In this document: piece after piece, positions 53,271 through 64,000 of the stretch
How the letters are laid out: each line of letters begins with the position of its first letter
Numbering within the stretch: the first letter of the stretch is position 1
From: Isoetes taiwanensis
Taxonomy: Eukaryota; Streptophyta; Lycopodiopsida; Isoetales; Isoetaceae
DNA length: 64,000 bases
Direction: 5' to 3'
NCBI GenBank assembly: GCA_021234155.1
Contig: JAJEKV010000039.1
Location: 3,576,745 to 3,640,744, forward strand
The notes under the pieces: model-generated
The model's database searches: none
The model's input: only the letters and a program-made list of their open reading frames with translations
What the model was told of the DNA's origin: nothing
Position numbers and translations under genes: made by a program

Positions 53271-53875
53271 GATAAGATAAGATAGATATTGTCCGTCCAT
53301 GAGAACCCAATCGGGTTATGGGACCCAATATGAACGAAGGGCATAGCCGAACTAAGCGAGGACAAAGCCCCCCTCACATGTACAAAATAAACAAAAAAGA
53401 TCATGAATATAAACATACTAAATATAGCCCAACCAAGGGTTCAAGGGCCAAGTGTCTCGAATGATGTACCTTTGCCCCCTATAAAGCGCATATTTTTTTT
53501 TTGCTTAGGTGCCTCCACGACTTTCTGAGCTCTTAGGTGTCGTCGTCTAGACAATTACCTTTGGGGAAAGATCCTCTTGTACTGAATGGGGAGTACCCCT
53601 TAGGTGGCTACCATGTTGCGGGATGTGCAATGCAATCGTCTTTGCACAAAATTGGACGAGGATATGACAAGGTCGATCGGGGCACTGTGAGCTCTTACCG
53701 GGTGTTTTAATTGTATGCGATTACTACGGGCTGCGCATTACATCGGTGAAGAAGTGCTCAACTTCCTCAAGCGACGAGCAATCCTTGTTTTCGGTACACA
53801 CGCTATTAAGTAAATTGTGGGGCCCTATATCGCATTTTCCTTATGTATCTATTCTATCCCACGTTCTTTGTATGG
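53270..53875 (-). pseudogene. ORF1p-like retroelement fragment and tail, copy 2
   Basis: Counterpart of 25,798-26,405. The (ATCTT) tail and stem-loop region (53,270-53,400) are well preserved, but the ORF1p part (53,460-53,870) is scrambled at CAG/CTG/CG sites, so no continuous frame remains. Confidence 0.6.
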
Positions 53876-53879
53876 GTTA

Positions 53880-56800
53880 CGATAGAACTAGTGCAAAATC
53901 GGCACAAAACCCCGCAAGATCGACTCAAGAGATAGAATAGAAGAACAAGAATAACTCTATTGAGAAAAGCAATAGGAAATACAATCTCTACTTCTGAGCA
54001 TTGCATAGTACATAACATACAATCAATATATACAACCAGTGAGACTAAGAATAGTAGTCTACCGTTTAACCACCGTCCATTTATTACGGCGATTTAGGGT
54101 TGGTGGTGGAGTCTCGACAAAGTCTTTGCCTTACGTAAATTTCAGCACCTTCGGCACCGGTTTGCTAAGTCTTAGAACCACTTCTTTGTTTTGACACATT
54201 ATGCTTAGTCAGCATATTTATATTCCAACACTCTCTCTTAAATGTTGCTGACTAAGCAGAAGAAAATCAGCTCAAACTAAGGTAATCCTCTCTCTTTGAC
54301 AATTTCTTCATGCCCAAGCTCTCCTTCACATTGGCGAACTTAGATCCAACTAATGGTTTGGTAAAGCCATCGACAAGCCGATCTGTGAGGAGCAATGAAC
54401 AAGTTGAAGATCCCATTTGGATCTGCTCATGGACAAAACACAAATGGGTGTCAAGGTGTTTTGCCTTTGGGTGGTACTTAGCATTCTTGGCAAGATGGAT
54501 GGTACTTGTGTTGTTACACAACATAACAGCTGAGGATGGAGGTACCTGCAGATCTGTCCACAAATGTTTAAGCCACAACAATTCACGCATCCCAACGAAT
54601 GCTTTGAATTACGCCCCGTGGTCTTGGCCGACCTTTGTAAGAAGCTGTCTTTTTGGACAACCATGTCGTACGTTAGGCCCTATGAACATGACCATCCTGT
54701 TGTGTGGACCTCCTCCTATCATGGCAGTTAGTATGATGCATCAACAAAGACTTTCAGCTATAAATCGAGAGGACCTCGATAAAAGAGACCTTCTGTGAAG
54801 TCCCTTCGGATATGCTAGCGGATCTTTTAGCGACCTTCGGTGTATTTGCACTGGGATTGTTCATAATTACGCTTTCAGGGACTCCCCACGGCAAAAGAGA
54901 TACCAGGTCTAGTGGCGTGAGATATATCAAGCGCCCTACCAAGCTTTGATAGAGTGTGGGATCACACTCCTCACCATCGAAATCAAGCTCAAGCCTTGTG
55001 CACGGATCAAAGGACTTGCCACAGCCTTGCAATCTTGCATGCGATACTCTTTGTAACATTTCTTTGATATATTTCTGGCGAGAAAGATAGATGCCATCCC
55101 GAGTCTTTGCCACACTTCTACACTTAAGCGCGGGGAATGCATAAGGCCAAGGTCAGTCATCTCGAAGGACGAAGATAACTTCAACTTCAATGTAGAAATC
55201 AGCACATCAGCATCTCCTTGATGATCAAATCATCAACATACAAAACCACAATGCACATTCGGCATTCATGTGATTTGTAATAAAGATTGGGTCCTTTGCA
55301 CTTTTCTTTGAACCCTTGCTCAAGAAAAAAGCATTATTTTTCGCATGCCAACATGTTGGAGCCTGCTTCAAGCTATAAATGCTTTTCTTCAAATGACAAA
55401 CCAACTGCTCCTTCCCTTGAACAACAAATCCTGGAGGTTGATTCATATAGACCTCTTCCTCCAAATCACCATTCAAAAAAGCAGACTTAATGTCCATTTG
55501 AAACATTAACCAATCTTTCATTGCAACAAGAGCTATAAGCGATCGATAGTGGACATTAGCTCTGAGGAGCAAAGACTTCATCATAATCTAAGCCTTTTTT
55601 TTGTGCAAAACCCTTGGCTACAAGTCTAGCTTTGTGCTTTGACACTGTCCCATCAGCATGAAATTTGGTTTTAAACACCCACTTATAGCCAGTAACTTGC
55701 TTATCAGCTGGAAGTTTAACCAATTTCCATGTGCCTTGCTTCAGCGATTGAAAGTATTCTTCTTCCATTGCATGTTGCCACTGCGGATCACTAGCTGCTT
55801 CATGAAAGGTGTGTGGATCAACATGATCCTGGACCTTTGCCATTAAGGCAAGGTTACATGATCTATTAGACTTCTCCTGTTTCTCCATCATACGTGCTGA
55901 TCTCCTAAGTTCAACAACAGGTACAACAGGTGTTGCATCCTTGAGACGTGCTGATCTCCTAGGTTCAACAATAGGAGGTATAGCAGGTGCTACAATAGGT
56001 GCTATAACTTGGTCTTTGGATCGGGTGCTCTGATACCTTCATGTGTCTGGACTCCCCTCGAAAGCAAACAACTTGCTCATGGACCATTGGGCCGAGTGGG
56101 ATTGGGATCATCCCGTGCCACTACCAGGCAAATGTGAGTTCCTTTGGAGAAACCACTAGAGAGGTAGAGAAAGGTCTACCGTTTTGCTATCGGATCTCCA
56201 ACATCAAGCTGCTTTGTCATTGTAAAGCTGGGGAGAATCTTTGGAAAATATACCATCATACCACGGCATCTTTAGAGCCGAGGCCGACTGCTTACAATAA
56301 CTTTGCTTCTTGGAAGGATCATACAACTTGTAACCTTTCTAATTTTCTGGATACCCAATGAAGATGGCTTTGACAGCTCTGTCATGCAACTTCTCATACT
56401 TTCTCAGCTTCTCAGCAGGTATGGAAGCATAAGCCAAGCATCCAAACATCCTCAAATGAGACACATCTAGTTTCATTCTCCAAAATGCTTCATAAGGAGT
56501 CACATCCTGGAATGCCTTAGTAGGCGACCTAATTGCCAAATATCTTTGTTGTCTCTCGCCTCTCCCCAAAAGATTGAGGCGGGTTTGCTTGTGACTCATC
56601 ATAGATCTTGCCAAATCAAGCAAAGATCTATTCCTTCTTTCAGCTACACCATTTTGTGGATGAGCATAAGGAATGATTAACTGTCTTTCAATACCTTCTT
56701 CCAGAAATATATTCACCTCCATTGTCACTTCTCAACTTTTCTATTACTAACCCTGTCTGCTTTTCGACTGCTGCTTTGAAGGCCTTGAACTTGCCAATCA

Positions 56801-58165
56801 CCTCAGATTTGCGATTGCAAAGTATACATCAAGTGTACCTCTTTGAAATCATCAATCGGGGTCAAGAAATACCTCTTTCCACCTAGTGAAACATCGGGCA
56901 TATAGCACAAATCGAGAATCGCAGCTCAAGAGGTTGAGTTGCTTTCGATGAATAACTTCTTTGTGGAAAATTTTACATTGAGGTTGCTTTCGAGGAGATG
57001 GCATGCAACGACACACTCAAGCTTGACACATTTGAGAGGGAATACATGTAACCATCTTGTTTTGTACAAAGCATGTCTGGGCGATTGCCTCCAACATGAA
57101 CAAAATGAGCATGCCACGGATGCTTTCGGTGATCAAACCGACACATACAAGACCATGTTTGGTCTTATGCCCCGAACCATCAAAGACATACAAGCCATGC
57201 GGCGGCGTCCTTTGTGCCATGGGCGCAAACTTTTCAAGTCAATTCCTTCAAGTGGATTCTGCCCGATGAGATAGGCTTTGCCATTTTTAGAGAACAATGT
57301 GATGGTGCGCTTTATCAAATTCGTGGACATGATATTTTTGTAATCGGGAGCAAACATGACATTCCTCACCTTACTAACTACATCATGTCCATGCAATTGA
57401 AAAGCTACAATCCCTTTCTGTGATAGGAAGAGAATATCCATCACCCATCTTCACATCACCTCGGATCGAGGTTCAAGTTCGAGAAAACACATCGAATCTC
57501 TAGTAAGATGAGCAGTGGTTTTGAGTCCAAAATCCGGTCCTTATGTAAAAGGTGCTGGCGGCTGCTACAAGATTCGAGATATTCAGCATCAAAAGTGGCA
57601 CCACGGTAGCACTTGTCTCTTCCTTAGAGTTGACTGTTATGCTTCTTATGTCATTATCCTTTGAGCTTTTCTTCTCCTTCTTACAATTCGAACTGTAGTG
57701 ACCCTTTTCACCACAATTCCAGCACTTGAACTCCTTGGATTTCTTACCATCAGACTTCACATTTTTTGACTTCCTAGAGTCTTTGCTATCGACAAACATC
57801 TTCTTGGTGTCGGTCAGAAGTAGACACAAAATTAGCATGGTCTACTCTCCCATCCCTTTTATACGGTCCAACTCCTCTTGTTGCAGTAGAATGATTACTT
57901 TGGCTATATCAATCTTCTCCTTGTATCTGATCTTTGAGGAGATAATATCATAGGAAGCAGGAAGACCAACCAAGATATCTTGAATCGGCTATTTTGGACA
58001 ACATCCACCGGTGACCATGTAATCCAAAGCGCCATTGCTTCATCGAGTAAGGTATCTTTGTGTGATTTGAAATCACCTAATTGGGCATGTCTCATTTTGT
58101 TACGGATCAGCATTTGAGTAGCCATACTCTTGCTATCAAGAGACTTCTCCAAATGAGACCCAATA
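53880..58165 (-). mobile_element. Copia element, copy 2
   Basis: Same truncated element as 26,409-30,700, with LTR at 53,880-54,230. RNase H (54,267-54,590), polymerase (about 54,754-55,891), integrase (56,339-56,890) and gag/protease (about 56,926-58,150) are recognisable. CWNCGEKGHYSSNC and GYKWVFKTK are intact, but many extra frameshifts occur relative to copy 1, mostly at CTG/CAG sites. Confidence 0.82.
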
Positions 58166-60779
58166 GTTAAATTAGTATTACGTAGTTAAGGGCTGTTAAC
58201 TTTTTGTTAATGAAATGACTAACTAAATATTCTCTTCACATCCAAACTGATGGTTGACATATTATTAACTGAATTTTAACAGGAAGTGGAAAATAGCCTA
58301 AAGCTTAAAGCGGCCTCTACGAGGTCACAATAGCCGCAGTTAGCGATCGCGATGCATCGATGGGCCAATATAGGGCTGAGAAGCCGTGGACGCAGCCGTG
58401 GATGACGAGGGTGAGGGCATGGAAACGAAGATGCGGAAGATTACCAAGTAGAAATTGTTGTGTTCTTGTGTTTTTTTTTCCTCCCCTTTCTGTGTTTAGT
58501 ATGTCTTTGATGAATTTGGATCTGAACCTGGTAGCAAATTTCGTGGGACCTGGGCCCCTCTCCCAACATCCCACACCATCTTTTGACTTTCTAGCTTTCT
58601 ACATAGATCTTTCTTTATGTGTTTGGCTTTAAGCACATAAGCAAACAAACACTTGTAGCTGCATCTTTCAAAGCCATTTCTAGTTGATGATGTTTTTAGT
58701 TCAGTACTAAAATCAATTGGCAACAAGCTTGTTCTTTTTGCAAGTTTAAAATGTTAAAATTAACTGTCTTGGCCATTAATTGTTCCTTACGTAAGAAAAT
58801 GCAGTTCCTTATATGCGATGTTTGTCAATTTTGAGTTCCAGGCTGTGATGCAAATTAAACAACTAGATTGGACTCATCCAGCTTATGCTTAAAAATTGCA
58901 CTTGGTTGAATGCTTCATCTGGCTCCAACGGATATACACAAAAGGAATAAAGACTGTCAAAATGGAGTTCATGAATTGATCTAGCCTATTCTTGGCCATA
59001 ACTGATTGCAAAGCACGTGGTCTAAAGGCCCATTTAGCAGAATCCAGTAATTTTATTTCTAAACAACCATTTGTTCAATGATTTCCAAACCCCCAATTGA
59101 TTCCTAACATCCTTCCTTGTAGGGTTTTTGTTTATGTATTTAAAAGTTTTAAGGACAACGCCAGTGTTAAGCTAGGAAGGGACAACAATAGGGGGAGCAA
59201 GTCTTCAAAAACATACCAAAATCTAGCATTTGATCACTCTATTATGTGCAAATAATAAGCATTCAGATTAATCAGAAGTTTCCCTTTTGTTTAATTCTAC
59301 GATGGAAGAATGTAGTGTCTATCTATAATGTTATAAGTAAAATTGAATGGCATTCCATCCAAATGGCAGCTTATCATCTAAACATAGAAATGAAAAAGGT
59401 CTTGTATAAGTACTCTAGAGTTGTGCTAAACCTTTCTATTACATGTCTTATTTATGTGGAGCATCACTTAAATACCCCAATGCTCATCAATGGGTTTTTA
59501 GCCATTTCCATTTCTTTTGATTATCTTTCTGAGCTGGTACAAGTGATGTCATTATTGTTAATGCTATCATTACAATAGCAGCTACTTTCTCTGGTGCATC
59601 AAAATAAGCATTTGCTACAACAATGCATCCTGCAGAATGGCTACCAGCCACCTTACCCATAACGGTCCGAGTTTTTGACCATTCTAGGATGTGAAATATT
59701 TAAGTCTCCTCCATTACTCTATGTGATGATTTTATATGTTCTATAACATGTTCTTGCGCTTTGATGACAACATGATTCTCCAATTCCAGATCTGTTTCTG
59801 AGCTGCACAAGCAGTGCTTTATATTTTTGTTCAATTGCATCTGCAAATGATTATTTATATAGATAATCATGTATGTTGGACCACTTTTCAATTTCTATAT
59901 ATTTTGATGGGAAATGCTTCATGGTTGGTGAACAAGTGAAATTACTATGATACTGTCATATACTGGCTTCTAAGTTAATCATGAATTAATGATATGTTCA
60001 TTATCTTTTGCATTCAACAAAATTTGTTCTTGACAGAATTTGTCCTTGGCATACCAAGCATATTGGCGACGTGTTGATGGTATTAAAGAGTACATTTTGA
60101 ATGTCCAAACTGTGAAATATGTGGTTCAAAATGTCATGAGTGTGGAGATCAGCTTAGTGCTACCAGGCAACAAATAGAAAGTGTTGGGAGAGGGAGTGCT
60201 AGTTTACTTGGATGGCAAGAAGGAAGAGGCATTGGGCAAGAAGGGAGACGCATTGGGAAAAGGAAACTTCATCCTACAAGAAGGGAGAGGCATTAGGATA
60301 AAAAAAAATCATCCTACTATGTGCTCATAGCATACTTGCAGATGCAGCAATGTGGTTTGATGCACTAGCAATGTGCTTTGATGCACATACAATTCAGGAC
60401 CTGAGAAAACATGCAGGAGCAAAGAAAAGGTCAGCAAGGCGTTTGATAGAGAGGTTCTTTTAAGCAGAGCCTTTAAATATTTCTAAATATGGCTTTAAAT
60501 ATTTTTAAATATGGCTTTAAAGATGGCTGTAATTATCTGCCACGTTGTAGACTTTTTTATCTATATAATATCCTTTTTGAGCATAGAAAGCTCATATAAT
60601 GATCATTTTATGCTATTGTAATTTTATGCTTAAAAGTGTTTGGTTTTTTTTTGGATGTGGTATACGACTATAAATTTATGGCTTAAGAGAACAGGCCCTT
60701 GTAAGTAGGTAGTTAAGTTGGAAATAAGTAGATAACTTAACTGAAAAAATGTGTTTTGGCTAGTCAAGTGAGATTGACT
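58166..60779. other. Copy 2 counterpart of 30,700-33,316
   Basis: Nearly identical to copy 1. A few patches differ; at 59,628-59,650 this copy keeps CTGCAG and CAG words where copy 1 (32,165-32,190) has altered sequence. No additional gene. Confidence 0.6.
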
Positions 60780-60844
60780 AACCAGCAGTTGCTACTTCAT
60801 GTGTATCCTGGTCCAGGATACACATGAAGTAGCAACTGCTGGTT
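60780..60844. repeat. Perfect 65-bp inverted repeat, copy 2
   Basis: Identical to 33,317-33,381, including the single-base centre. Confidence 0.95.
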
Positions 60845-61875
60845 CCTGGTGCTTGGCCGCTCTTGTGGCAGCAAAGCCTGGCACTGTGCGTGGCTTGGTT
60901 GGTGTGGCTGATTTGGGCGTGGCGTGGATCTTCGGGGATTTGACTGTAGCCTCTCTGATTCCTCGACTCAGGTACAATATTCAAAGCTTTCTGGTTTTCC
61001 CGGGATTAGTAGAGCGGAAGTTTGCCATTTGATGGGACTTCTTGGGTGTTGTAGATGGTGATGGTCGATTTGTGCAATGATGGAGATTTGCGCTTTTTTA
61101 CGTGAGTTTGTTGTGGAGTGTCGAGGTATCGCTGTCTCTTTGGGGCAGTTCTCCTTCCTCCTCACTTGCTTTATAACATTATCATTCTTTTAATATATTG
61201 ATGACACAGTTCTTCAAAAAAAAAAGGGTGTTTTGATTAAGTTAATAACAATAAACTTAATTAGATTCGTGTGAATGTATTTTGGTTAAGTTAAAATTAA
61301 CTAAAAGCATGTCTGAAGGGATTTTGGTTAACCACTAACTTAACAAGACAATATATGAACAACACGTAGTTAGGTTAAAATTTTCTAACTTAACTATGTT
61401 TGGTGTGAAGAAATTTAACTTCTTCTAGACGGAAACATAACTATTTCTAGTGTGAATGCAGTCGTTCTAGTTAAGTTTAACTAGGTAGTTAATTTTTTTT
61501 AACTTAGCCTAACTTAACGGCAGGTGCAAATGGACCCTAAGTTGTCCACGTTCCCCTAGGAAAATTGCTTCTACAGTTATAAAAGAAGAAAAGAAAAGCT
61601 TTTATATGGAAGGGATATAATTTGCATGTTAGAAACTCATGTGTACCAATGGATGGGTGCAGCAATGTAGAGTTATGAGGCTATATATAAAGGGTTCTCA
61701 TGTGGACGATAAAAACATTCATTCATTCTTACAAGATAGATCGATAGACGATTACAAAGAAATACATATCAAAGGTGTTTAGTCTAAGTAGCACACAGAT
61801 GGTATATATCCCTTATGCATTCCCCAGGGCATACAAGTCCTAGCTAGTACGTATTAACTAGCACCATTTTGAATA

Positions 61876-62232
61876 TTACATCTCGATATTCCAAGTTGAT
61901 ATTATCTCAATGCAAGCAGAATCATCTAAAATGGAGGTATCAAAGGAGATGTAGCCGTAGTTGTATTTCTTAGCCACAGAGTACCGACCTGATAAGAGGT
62001 ATTTGAGATTGGACAGAAATTTAATAAGCCCTCCATCATGAGTGGAATTTGCCATCATTTGATGAATCAAGCACCTGAACTTATGTTCTTCTTCCTTGGC
62101 CATTTTAGACATTTCGTTTAGAGCCTCGGTAAGTCCACTGCCTTTCTTCCACATTATGAACGAGGGCACATTCATGTAATCACGACTTTCTCTCTTTTTG
62201 AAAGGCGTGAAAAAGTTATTCACAATACTCAT
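61876..62232 (-). CDS. Hypothetical protein, 118 residues, copy 2
   Basis: Identical protein to 34,418-34,774. Family not recognised. Confidence 0.35.
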   Translation of the reverse strand: MSIVNNFFTPFKKRESRDYMNVPSFIMWKKGSGLTEALNEMSKMAKEEEHKFRCLIHQMMANSTHDGGLIKFLSNLKYLLSGRYSVAKKYNYGYISFDTSILDDSACIEIISTWNIEM

Positions 62233-62264
62233 ATAGAAGTATAGATAGGCAAGCGTCTCTAGAA

Positions 62265-63050
62265 ATGCAAGAGTGGATAAGAAAAGAAACCTTCAAATAT
62301 TGTAAGAAGGAAGGTAACGTATTGTACTTCAAAGGCAAGCTATGTGTCCCAGAGTCATTAGAAGGAACGAGTTTGCTCCTTCATGATACATATAATAGCC
62401 CAATTGTCGGCCACGTAGGGTTTACGAAAACCTACTTTAAAATTAGGAGTATCTATCATTGGCCGGGCATGAAGAAGAAAATAGTGAAGTACATCCGTGA
62501 ATGTCAACTATGTCAGCAGGCAAAAATGAAACAACTCCGAATTTCAGGCCAACTGGAACCATTGGGTATTCTCGATGCAAATTGGAAGGTCATAGCTACG
62601 TACTTCATAACTGGTCTCCCGATGACAACAAGGGTTCTGACACCTTAATGCTAGTGGTCGACAAACTATCTAAAATGATACATTTCTTGCCATGCCGAAC
62701 TATAGACACAACCTTAAATACGGCTTTGCTATTCACCACATATATTTTTAGATTGCATGGAATGTCCAGAGCTTTGAAATTCATCAGCGCTTGCTGGATT
62801 CTTCAACAACATCAGCACGAAATTGTGGATAAGTTCTTCTTATCACCCACAAACTAATGGTCAGACGGAGCGCAACAACGGAATCTTGGAGGACATGTTG
62901 AGAAACTACCTTTGAAATATGCAATCCAAATGGGCAGATTACATCCACTTAGTGGAGTTTGCATACCATAGTACGAAGCAATATACATTGAGGATGTCTC
63001 CCTTTAGGATTAATTATGGCTATCAATGCCTAACTCTTGATGCATGGCAC
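62265..63050 (+). pseudogene. Ty3/gypsy integrase fragment, copy 2
   Basis: Counterpart of 34,807-35,600 and the better-preserved version. The frame continues to 62,648 through IYHWPGMKKKIVKYIRECQL, CQQAKMKQLRISGQLEPLG and VIATYFITGLPMTT, and the DNA after YHPQTNG still encodes the conserved Gln-Thr-Glu-Arg block missing in copy 1. It is still only an integrase fragment with later frameshifts. Confidence 0.85.
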
Positions 63051-64000
63051 ACAATGTCCAAAGAAGAGGTCTCTAAAGCATAGCTACAGGAACAGGAACG
63101 AGAACTTGGAACCAAAATTCGGAACGAGAACTGGAAAGGAATGTCCAACATTTGAATTGTTGAAATTTGAAAATGGTTTTTGGAGTTCCCTTTATATATA
63201 AATCATCATAGAATACTTAGAACACTTGGAATCACCAACTCTTTGAAATTGAAGATGCAATTTCTTCTAAAATCACTTCTTAATGATCATCAAGTCCTTG
63301 GAATTGAAAATTCACTTTGTTCTAACTCCTTATTTCCTGACTCATAGTCCCATCATGAGTTTGAGAATCCATGTTCTCCTGGAGGATACATTGATAATAT
63401 AAAATACATTTCTTATTAGAAAATTCATAATCTGAAAATGCCTAAATGATATGAAATTATTGAAAATGATATGAAATCTCCACCTTCATTTTTTTTTTTC
63501 TGAAGTTTGGATGGCTGATGATATTGGATCACATATCTTCCTCACTAGTTGTACTGGTTGCGGGCCTTCATGATGGGATGCAACCATAGTGGCCAGGGGT
63601 CTGTTACCAAGCTCGTGCTCTTTGAAGCCATAATCATTGCAGTGAGGACTTAGAAACGTATGCCAAAAAAAGACATTTAGGGTTAGGCGGTCCGTTGAAA
63701 AAAGGAAAGTGCCAAATAGATATGGGAAAAGTGTCAAAAACTTGATTTTTTGCTAGATTTTGACATGGGAAAAAAACTTACCTGGGTTGTTGGCAACTAA
63801 AAAAATGTCCTCTCCCACCCCAAACTTCTTAAAATAAGTAGGTGGAAATATGCATGATGTCTCGCAATAGTGAATGAGAAGAGAGGTGTCTACGCAGAAG
63901 CATATAACATTTTTATCATGGTAGTCATTGCCTTGCCTTTCCCAAAAGATAAGTAAAAAAACTTGCAACTCGTATGTCACGAATCATTGCAATTGGATTT
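63051..64000. other. Copy 2 counterpart of 35,601-36,545, to window end
   Basis: AT-rich non-coding sequence with no gene. Differences from copy 1 cluster at 63,500-63,680, again at CTG/CAG/CG sites, with both copies carrying alterations. Confidence 0.5.

Larger units (their letters stand above)
42219..64000 (+). repeat. Large direct duplication, copy 2 (runs off window)
   Basis: Repeats 14,604-36,545 in order. 46,080-49,960 is almost identical to its partner; 42,219-46,080, 53,460-53,870, 54,090-55,350 and 56,000-56,340 are dense in small differences; 55,350-55,990 and 58,140-59,620 are again nearly identical. Differences sit at CAG, CTG and CG sites. The pattern of clean and damaged blocks ignores gene boundaries except that the PPR region is clean. 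Confidence 0.95.

Overview
The window looks like transposon-rich nuclear DNA of a land plant. The supporting genes are a PLS-type pentatricopeptide-repeat (PPR) gene without introns, a kiwellin-type secreted protein, a DUF1685-type plant protein, remnants of a CYP72-clan cytochrome P450 and a fructokinase, and several classes of degenerate retroelement. The repeat load and PPR style would suit a fern or other large-genome, non-grass lineage, but the sequence does not settle this. There are no bacterial operons, no rRNA or tRNA genes that I can recognise, and no CRISPR array.

Layout. 1-5.0 kb: non-coding DNA with short tandem repeats, an unidentified 480-bp tandem duplication and a fragment of a leucine-rich-repeat (LRR) gene. 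5.09-7.32 kb: a 5'-truncated L1-type LINE with poly(A) tail and a 13-bp target-site duplication. 7.3-9.8 kb: non-coding with dispersed repeats and a LINE/SINE-like 3' end carrying an (ATCTT)n tail. 9.84-15.74 kb: a strongly pyrimidine-biased non-coding block between two 153-bp direct repeats. 15.86-16.09 kb: four copies of a 26-bp hairpin motif. 16.5-18.5 kb: exon-intron fragments of three unrelated genes (P450, fructokinase, SDS22-like LRR), all on the minus strand. 19.1-20.6 kb: PPR gene. 21.95-22.6 kb: kiwellin gene. 24.8-25.1 kb: a 12-bp-period array. 25.8-26.4 kb: an L1 ORF1p-like fragment joined directly to the (ATCTT)-tailed 3' end. 26.4-30.7 kb: a Ty1/copia element with 3' LTR but no 5' LTR, on the minus strand. 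33.3 kb: a perfect 65-bp inverted repeat. 34.8-35.6 kb: a Ty3/gypsy integrase fragment. 39.2-39.7 kb: the DUF1685-type gene.

The dominant feature is a direct large-scale duplication. Sequence from 14,604 to about 36,545 is repeated, in the same order and orientation, from 42,219 to the end of the window (offset 27.4-27.6 kb). Some stretches are identical for kilobases (PPR and flanks), while neighbouring stretches differ every few bases. The differences are not random. They fall on CAG/CTG and CG sites and recur in the same form (for example GCTG read as CTTTG at many independent sites). The damaged member of the pair also switches: usually copy 2, but copy 1 in the gypsy integrase. This is the pattern expected from long-read base-calling errors at methylated cytosines with patchy polishing. 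The duplication may therefore be an assembly artefact, or a real duplication with an unreliable consensus. Gene-level conclusions about frameshifts in either copy should be read with that in mind.

The plausibly functional host genes are PPR, kiwellin and DUF1685. They do not form a pathway; the rest is transposons, captured gene fragments and repeats.
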